Source: Gnetum montanum
Lineage: Eukaryota > Streptophyta > Gnetopsida > Gnetales > Gnetaceae
DNA: 64,000 bases
NCBI GenBank assembly: GCA_015680685.1
Contig: MNCI01020980.1
Location: 1-64,000 of the forward strand
Direction of reading: 5' to 3'
The first letter of the stretch is position 1, and each line of letters opens with the position of its first letter. Shown here one piece after another: positions 56,596 through 64,000 of this stretch. The translations under genes and the position numbers were made by a program. Below the pieces are notes generated by a model. The model searched no databases. It was not told the DNA's origin and saw nothing but the letters and a program-made list of their open reading frames with translations.

Positions 56596-59287
56596 ATGGC
56601 CCCAAAGAGAGGAGCACAAGGAGGACCTTCACAAGGTGCAAGCAAATGACCAAGAGGCCAAGGTAGAGGCCAAATCAGAGGACAAGAACCAAAATACGAG
56701 GAGTAGGAAGCCTAATCATTCAATATGCATCAAGAAACTCCTGCTATGAGATAATCAGCCCAAGGAGAGGTAGAGGAATTGCAAGTGTAAGGACAATGCC
56801 TCACGTTATCACAAGATTGCCTCCATGCTATTTAAGAGAGGTGAATTCTAACCACTGTCATTATGGAAATGAACTTTGGCCCATTCATGGAATTTACTCT
56901 AGAAGTAATAAAGACAAAACTTAAGACATAACCATTATGGCCTATCCTATCTTATAGTGGCGAATGGTACCTTGAAGAAACCTATCATTTTTGGCACAAT
57001 AAGGAAGAACGCACCACAGTCAACATTGGAGGAGTCTCTATCTCATACTCAATCAAGGAAATAGCAGAAGCTTTGAACATACCAAATGAAGGGGTGAAAA
57101 TAACACATCTATCCACAAGATCATATGCTAAAACTAAGAAATTATGGCTAAAATGGACATATGGCAAGGAAGATAAGGGTTATACTAAACCAATTATGGA
57201 GGAGTAAAAATTGGCACCTATCACTTATTCTCAACCAAAGGACTAAATAGGTTGTCCACCTATGCAGCTAGGGGAAGTGCAATCCTAATGGGGAAATACA
57301 ACACTAATATCACACAACTCTACTTTATGGAGATTCAAAGGTAGTTGGAAGAAAGGAAGGCAAGGAAGCCAACACATCCATTCCCTTACCTTATCAAGAA
57401 GTTGTGCAAGTGAGCCAAAATCCTAGGATACACCAATGATGTTTCTAAAAGAGTCCAAAATGCTTCATATGCTAAATTTCTCAAACCAACACTAACCATA
57501 AAGGATTAGGATGAAGAACAATAAGAATAAGAGCAACAACAATAATAGCAGTAGCAACAATAAGTCCCCCATCATCGTGATAGGACTATAGACCATCCAT
57601 GAGTCATCTATAACAAATTACATAAACCATTAGCTAGGGAACAAGGAAGGAAGCCAACCTCTATATAGTTATTGATAATGCAATATAGCCTAAAATTTCA
57701 GCAGATCCTAGAAGTGAACAAATTTCACTGCATTCAAGAGGAGAGGATCAATGGTCACAATAAATCTCTGAAAATGCTACATCATTCCAAGTGGTGCTAG
57801 ACATTGGAGAAGGAGCCACAGTTGTGGTAATGTAGCACCAAGATGTAGCAAGAGCAATAGAGGTGATCATTGATCATATCAAAGAACCTTTCAATGTACC
57901 TGTTATGCCACTAGCAGATCTAACTAGAGCTAGAGATGCTCAAATGTTAGCTGGAACCTCGATGACTCCTATTGAGCATGAAGATGTGCTTGAGTGACTA
58001 CTGCAAACTGAGCGAGTAATGACAACACTCTTCGACATCCCAAGTGATGTCACTGTAGTGTAATTAGAATTGATGACTACCAAAGGTAAACTAGTCATGG
58101 CAAAGCATGCAAAAGCAGAAATCCATAAACTCCAAGAAGAGCTAGTAGTCCTATGAGCTAAATATAGAGATCCCACATAATTTGTTGTACTTAACCATAT
58201 AGAACATTTCAGAATAGAGTACATGAATAACCTAATTAAGCAAAATAAACAAATGGCAATGTAGAAGGAGAAAGCAATGTGAAATGCCTTTGTAGCAGAA
58301 GCACAAACATATGCACATGCTAAGGCACTCACTGTAGTCCAAGAAGAAACTAACAGCTTGCTACTAACAATATGAGGTTGACCACTATAAAAAATAGAAA
58401 AATATCCTAGAAGAAAGCATCCACTAATTAAGAGAACAACTAATGAGGGTCAACCAAGATATGAGCTACCTCGCAAGAGAAAAGAGGACCCTCTCAATTA
58501 AGGAGGTAAGGAGGTACGCTTCATCTGTCAAAAGTCAACTATTGAAATTAGCACGTGGTAGAACAAGGTAAAGAAACATGAAAGGCTCAAGAAACACTTC
58601 CATGATTAGGTGGGAATGTACAAGCAAATCAACGAGAAAGAGATCCAAATGGCCACTGCTAAAAGTAGCTCTATATCAACATAGAATCCTAACTAGCAGC
58701 CCATCTTAGATAGCTATTCCCACATTCACCAAGCGAAAGTAAAGAACAAAGACCTGCAGATTGAGAACCTAAAAAAGTACATGGGATTAGCTAACCTTCG
58801 TTATGCTAACTTGGCCATGTTAATAGTAGGTAAACCCAGAAACAAGCTAGACCATTAAGTAGCAACCACATATGCCCTATATGAGAAAGAGTTTGTGGAT
58901 CATAAAGATGCTTTATAAAAACTCCAAGTGGCAAACTCTAAATTAGAAGTAGTCAAGGCTAGCTACCAAGGGTAGAAAGATGTAGTAGCAAACCTGGCTA
59001 AAAGGTTATCTGATTATAATGAATAATGTGAGAAGGCCAAAGCATTTGAAGAGGAGAGAAGGTATTTTGCAGCCTGGTATGTTAAGGCTAATTAGATGTT
59101 TTTGTAGCTATTGTGCCCATGGGATGTACCTGCTCCATCAAACATTGCACAACAAGCATGGACAGTACATGACATAAGAATAAAGGAGGAAAAGCTTTAG
59201 GCACTCCTGAATCGATATAAGTTCCATAAGCCTAGCAACAAGGGGAAGCAATCAATGAAAGAGCCACTGCCACCAGAAACTACCTAG
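56596..59287 (+). pseudogene. Accessory ORF of element E (coiled-coil protein)
   Basis: Start ATG 56596 directly after TTGATTGCAG. It reads MAPKRGAQGGPSQGAS and then a basic Arg/Gly-rich stretch (PRGQGRGQIRGQ) that could bind RNA. At about residues 90-190 comes the domain shared by all copies: MNFGPFMEFTLEV, WYLEETYHFWHNKEE, KLWLKWTYGKEDKGYTKP. A second conserved part has LSTYAARGSAI and QLYFMEIQR. From about residue 500 onwards it is Lys/Glu/Leu-rich with coiled-coil character. It ends EPLPPETT, stop 59285-59287, about 897 codons. In-frame stops show it is dead. Position and orientation match the env-like ORF of Athila, but there is no signal peptide or membrane segment. Function unknown. 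Confidence 0.72.
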
Positions 59288-59487
59288 ATTACATCAAGCT
59301 TCACCAGATTTTTTTTTTCTTTATCAAAATTGTTATGTCATACCCTGTGTAAATTTTTTGTAAAACACCACTGTGGTATTCAAAGAGTCATCTATATAGT
59401 AGTTAGTGTCATGTAAATCTATGTCATAATTTTGTAAGAAACTCTATCCTCATTTTGTTTTAACTCGAGAACGAGTCTTCGGTCAGT

Positions 59488-59497
59488 TATGGGGGTA
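59488..59497 (+). promoter_or_regulatory. Polypurine tract of element E
   Basis: tatgggggta directly before the 3' LTR (TGATAAAT). The preceding 'actcgagaacgagtcttc' is also conserved in F and G. Confidence 0.78.
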
Positions 59498-60369
59498 TGA
59501 TAAATCATGCTTTTCACCAGCTGCAATATTGAGCATCTGATATTGGATCCTTGATATTGGGGCACAAACTTCAATGTTGGATATTTGATATCTCTCAACA
59601 TGTAGCAACCTATAAATAAGACACTTAGGTGCATGGTCAAATAGCTTTTTTATTCCATCCTTAGGTAGACTCTTGCAGTTTGTTTTCATAGCTTTAGCAA
59701 TAGAGAGTGAATGCTTATAGTGTGATGTTGAGTAGTTGTTCAGAGTCTTTATTTGAGTGAAGTGTACTTGGGCACAATTCATGATGGAAATAAAGATAGA
59801 GATTGCTTTTCATCATTGCAACAACCACTTAGCTTTATTATTTTACATATCATAACTCTTACTATTTTCCTAGTCTAATCAATTACATTTTTAAGTACTT
59901 TACTTTTCTTGTTCATAGTAAAGCAAAATGAGTATGATTGGTTTTGAGTGTTAAGTGTAATTGTTTGGTAGCCCATAGTGGATTCACTCGATTCACTCAA
60001 TAGTGAACTCACTTGGTAATCCCAATAACAGTTACATAAGCCCAAGGCATGTACGGCAAGCCACAAACGAATGCTCATCACTCTACTCTAGAGTAGATTG
60101 TTTTATTGTTTTCCTTAGACTTAGAATCATTTTTACACTTTACTATCATAACTAGGAGTTATGGCCTACCAACATTAATATATCATACACCTCATTGAGA
60201 GCTAAACCATAAGCATAGATTATACTAGCTCCACGTGAGAAGACAACAATCCAGAACTTGAACCAATTACTAGCATATTCGCATTGCCTCGTCCATGGAT
60301 TACAATTAGGCTACATGTGAATATTCGTATCTTGTATGGTTGGGTGTTGGATTACTCCACCACTCATCA
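59498..60369 (+). repeat. 3' LTR of element E
   Basis: 872 bp, TGATAAAT to CACTCATCA, TATAAATA at 59611-59618. U3 is shorter and more diverged from the 5' LTR than the rest. Followed by the exact target duplication ctaag (60370-60374). Confidence 0.92.
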
Positions 60370-60374
60370 CTAAG

Positions 60375-63300
60375 TTTTAGACACAACTAAGATATTTCTT
60401 AAATTAGGGATTTTAATAGATTGATCACAAAACCTAAATGCATGATTTATAAATCAATATTTTTTCTCTTTGCTCAATATTTATCCCCAATCATTGTAGA
60501 AGACATTGCAAGCATAAATTATTTAAAAAATATTTGATATAACAATGAATTTTTTAAGTCAATATTTTTATTTCTCCTCATAATATATGCCCACAACTTT
60601 ATCATGAAGGGTAATTTTTCATAGAAAAGCTTACTAGCAAAGAGAAAAATGGGAGTGAAAATGAGATTATGAGTATCTCCTAAATATTGTACTCTTTCCA
60701 AGGAGTAAAGTGGTATAAGCATTGTCGTGGAATATTGTGATCTATCGTACCTCTTTCATTGGTCATTCGTAATTGTGCAAAGAAATATGATAACAACACC
60801 ATTGTCTTTGTCTTATATGTTGAAGCCCTCTTCGAATTGCAAAGGGATTAATAATATTAGGAGCATTAATAAATTGAAAATTGGGACTGCATCCATTACC
60901 TTAATCTTGAGACACAAAGTTGGGAAGCAAATGTCCATAAAAAAGCATAATGAATGTTTTGTATTCTAGTTCAAAGCACGAAATACTGTAAATAAAAGTG
61001 CTATAGTCTTGACATAGAAAATCCATGTCCCACCTAAATTCTAACAAGGACCGCTTACTTATGGATTTAAAAAAAATTTATAAAAGTAAGTCTGAATTTT
61101 TGTGTGGTTGAATAAAATTCAGCAAAATTAATACTTTTTCAATCTTACTTGAAATATAGGGTATTATGCCTTATTCAACTCAATTTGGTGGGAATACTTT
61201 CTTAACCTTGATAGAATTAAAAACTAGGTTCGTTCTGGAAGATGAATTCGTAAAGTATATATTCCCAAAGACTTTTGTTACTAAGCTATTGTAAGAGTAA
61301 ATATTAATATAATGGATCTATGGCCTTTAGTTTTTGACTAAGTTTGCATCCGATAAACTTTATATCATGTTAATTATATGCTCCCTCTCACGGATTCAAT
61401 GCATGGTAAATTATTCCGGTTTCATAAAACATATGAAATTTAAATTGATATTATAATATTTTTAATTTAATAATTTCCTATTCAAAATAGCATGTGACTA
61501 TGCGAACTGCCCAAACAGTGGGTCATAAAAATTGTAAACTTGTTTTGAAAAAAATAGAATATGGGAAATGTAACTGAGTCGATTCGTGCGTTACTGGGAC
61601 CTGAGAACAAAAGCATGCGTTGCGACTTGTTAAATACGATACATCTGCATATCTTTGAATGCTCTGTTTTGTTGGAATTGTAGGCAGAATAAAAAAATAA
61701 GAGTCATATACGTATGCCGTTGTGGCGGAGAATGCGGCCATGCTGATTTGAAAATGTGGTAATTTTCGGCATTTTCAGCTTGAAAGAGGGCACTGGGTCC
61801 AGGTCTGATTTGAACGCCGCAAATGTTTTTTGAACAGGGGAAACTGGGATGGCTGCAACTGCAATTTATGATGGAGTCATGGTCCATAAATCACAGTACA
61901 GGATACAGATTTGTACTGTCCTTCTGTTGTTTTTGCATAGGTCCTGACATTTTTTGTGAAAAAGGTTGTACTGCTCTTTGCTGCAACTGTGCGCCTCTCT
62001 TGGATTCAGGGTGTTGAATAGGTACCTGAGCGCTGGTTCTCACCTCTTTGTTTCTGTGTTTTTCATGCATCAGTTTCTTTTATTTGCCCTGTTATCTCAT
62101 ACTAAGGCTAATATTAACGGACTACCTTTCCTCTTCTAAAACTTGGATAGACAAGTATATTTCTTCTGGGAAAACTATTTTAAGTTGTTGTTTATCAGGG
62201 ATGTTTTCGATTCATTGTTACAAGTTCTATGCGCACTCATTGCAATAAATTTATTCTGCGTATGTTAATTTAATGCTTAACGGCTAACATGAATGTTACA
62301 GAATACAGACAAAGAATTATATTTCTTGGTAGATGATGAATTTTTTTAACTCAATGGAACGGAGCTTTTAAGGGACCAGCAAGAAATTACGCAAAAGGCA
62401 ATGCATCCGGGTTGTTCAATATTTTGACAGCTCAATTAAGGGAGCTACTATGTTCAGCTTGCTGAGTCGTCCCGGATTAGTACATGAGCAAAAGCATTCG
62501 ACCAAATTTTTAGCAGTAAATGACATAACGAAATCCATGGTCAAACTTTATTTATATATTTATTTGTGTTGAATACAATCGAAAACCTTTTATGACTGAC
62601 AAGATCAGCGGTTCGTAGTCGTGTTTTATGACAATGTCAAAATAAAAGGCTGAGTATACTTTTAAGGGTTCCTCCACTCCACCTGGACTTTTGTGAAAAC
62701 AAGAGACAAACAGGAAAATCTATTCATACATTGAATCTTTAAAAATATTTACAAAATGAAAGATCACATTGAGTGCATATTCAAACCACAGATACATCAG
62801 ATGCAAATTTCACACCCAACGCCCCTTCTGGTTCCATTTGAAAAGGCACCACCTGGAGTGAACTGCAGCCAAATAGAAAATTGCCTCATGGTTACATTCA
62901 TTCTTTAAAGTAGCGGGGTTATATTTTTTATTTTCAGGTATAAGCTAAAAAATAAAGCAATGCAGTAGTTTTTACGCTCAGCAGCTTTTTGCGTTTGTTG
63001 AATATGCTTTTAGAATTTGTGGTGTGGAATGCATGATAGGAGGATTTTCATTTCCAAGTCACTATCATGTTATTCAAGGTTGTTATTATGTTTGCACCAA
63101 TGGACTGTGCTGGGCTTTGTTTTTGTTAGTCCAAGCACGTTTGTATACATGTTTAGGATAATGCAATTATAATGATTTGGGCCAACGAAGCTCGACTTTG
63201 TTCCGATCTTTCAAACTGCGGATTCGCATGTTTTTTGACAAGAGTAGCACAAAAAGAATTTGACATCTCAATGTAGAAACCTTGACCATGTGCTGTGTAT

Positions 63301-63680
63301 TAGAAAGTAGGCTCCACTCGACTGGTTCAAAGGAGATCTTTGTGTTACTGGCTGGCAGAACATATTTAAGGAGTTAATTTACGCTCCAAGAGAGCATTTA
63401 TTAGATGCTTTGTTATAGCTTCGATACAGGAAATTTAGATGGTTTCCAGGATTCCAAGTTATCAAAGGTCATTAGGTTTTGAGAAATCTGATTACAGAAT
63501 TTATGTTAAATGATCAGTAAAATATAATTATTTCATGAAGTCTAAAGTATATGAATTGTTCAAAAATGTACATTGTACGTTGAATCTTGTGATCATATAT
63601 GCTCAAGGCTGATTCATTTCAACGTACAAAGAATTATACAATGTTGCTTGCTTCCTCATATTTTTCTGGTGGGTTTCAGG
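60375..63680. other. Low-copy flanking region, no firm gene
   Basis: Continues the pre-insertion sequence left of 40746. Up to about 61500 it is AT-rich without features. From 61500 on, base composition becomes more balanced, CpG is commoner and no match to the window's repeats is seen, as expected near a host gene. Small ORFs (61823-62017, 62048-62248) are not supported by codon pattern or homology. A possible splice donor (AATAGGTACC, about 62018) is too weak to call. Confidence 0.45.
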
Positions 63681-63775
63681 CGATTAGAAAGCATTTCCAT
63701 GCAATACACTTTGCAGAACTGTACTACTGCTTCTGATTTCAAAGTTGATGTTTACTGCTTAGGCATAGAATGAAG
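63681..63775 (+). other. Candidate non-coding first or second exon of a host gene
   Basis: Bounded by a good acceptor (pyrimidine-rich sequence then GGGTTTCAG, ending 63680) and a strong donor (GAAGGTGAGT, GT at 63776). All three frames contain stops across it or soon after, so it would be 5' untranslated, with a short upstream frame. Splice sites are judged by eye only. Confidence 0.3.
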
Positions 63776-63911
63776 GTGAGTTTCTCAGCAACGGTTTAAA
63801 CAGGGCCTTCTTAGTTGGAGTTTAGAACCCCTGATACAGTACGACCGCTAAGAATTTTAAAACTAAGGTTTGCGTAAGCGTTCTTTAAAACGCTTGGAAT
63901 TATCAGGCATC

Positions 63912-64000
63912 ATGGACAGTGATGGAGTAAGAGAGGATTGTGAGATTGCTCAAATTGCAGAAACTGCAAGCAACACTTTTCAGAAATTTGTCCCATGTCT
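63912..64000 (+). CDS. Possible start of a host gene, cut by window end
   Basis: ATG at 63912 opens a frame with no stop to the window end (29 full codons), beginning MDSDGVREDCEIAQIAETAS and then NTFQKFVPC. Composition is balanced and unlike the repeats. Just upstream is an acceptor-like TTATCAG (63899-63905), so with the donor at 63776 an intron of about 130 bp in the 5' leader is possible. I do not recognise the protein from this short start. A chance ORF is also possible. Confidence 0.35.
   Translation, partial: MDSDGVREDCEIAQIAETASNTFQKFVPC

Larger units (their letters stand above)
40751..60369 (+). mobile_element. Element E: complete Athila-like non-autonomous LTR retrotransposon, carrying nested F
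   Basis: LTRs at 40751-41637 and 59498-60369 with ends TGATAAAT and CTCATCA, flanked by an exact 5-bp duplication ctaag (40746-40750 and 60370-60374). Removing nested element F leaves about 10.4 kb: 5' LTR, PBS, gag, protease remnant, no reverse transcriptase or integrase, spacer, accessory ORF, PPT, 3' LTR. The LTRs differ clearly, most in U3, so the insertion is old. All frames contain stops. Confidence 0.92.

Noticed and set aside
57940-58332. 130-codon ORF on the minus strand
   Set aside because: Antisense to the conserved accessory ORF of E; the homologous plus-strand frame exists in F, D and A.
61523-62248. Small ORFs in the low-copy region
   Set aside because: Short, overlapping on both strands, and without recognisable motifs; splice context too weak to call exons.

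Overview
This window is nuclear DNA of a plant with a large, repeat-rich genome. It is AT-rich, has almost no intact reading frames, and is built from nested, decayed LTR retrotransposons. The plant assignment rests on four things seen here: an Athila-type gag zinc knuckle (C-x2-C-x3-H-x4-C), primer-binding sites resembling those for tRNA-Asp and initiator tRNA-Met, a plant Copia polyprotein, and a pseudogene of the plant MCTP family (multiple C2 domains plus a C-terminal PRT_C region). A gymnosperm or another large-genome plant would fit, but that is inference.

Layout. 1-1434: an unidentified dispersed repeat (R1). 1435-14540: minus-strand Athila-like sequence with three LTR positions (elements A and H), into which a younger complete element G (2593-9523) has inserted. 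14541-17109: no gene seen. 17110-17445: a small SINE-like/RTE-LINE remnant. 17446-19137: second R1 copy, cut by the LTR of minus-strand element D (19138-24627). 24628-30670: plus-strand element I, the only Athila-like copy here with recognisable reverse transcriptase and RNase H; a solo LTR (25420-26303) sits in its gag. 32060-39470: an MCTP pseudogene on the minus strand, split by a complete Copia element (32868-38295, target duplication CCCTT). 40751-60369: plus-strand element E with an exact target duplication CTAAG, containing a second complete element of the same family, F (45300-54549, target duplication CTTGA). 60375-64000: low-copy sequence with the possible start of a host gene at the right edge.

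The Athila-like copies E, F and G share an unusual plan: LTR, tRNA-Asp-type PBS, gag (with a protease remnant in E), then no reverse transcriptase or integrase, then a roughly 2 kb spacer, a long accessory ORF (about 900 codons in E and F) with a basic Arg/Gly-rich N-terminus and a coiled-coil C-terminal half, a polypurine tract and the 3' LTR. Such elements would depend on polymerase supplied in trans, for example by relatives of element I. In three copies (D, E, F) the spacer holds what looks like its own promoter: a cluster of GATATT/GATGTT motifs followed by a TATA-like box, the same arrangement as the LTR U3. A GT-type splice donor and an AG acceptor directly before the accessory ATG follow. 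The four accessory ORF starts present (D, E, F, G) all carry that acceptor. I regard this as the most interesting system in the window.

All element genes are degenerate (stops and frameshifts). No rRNA, tRNA gene or CRISPR array was seen.
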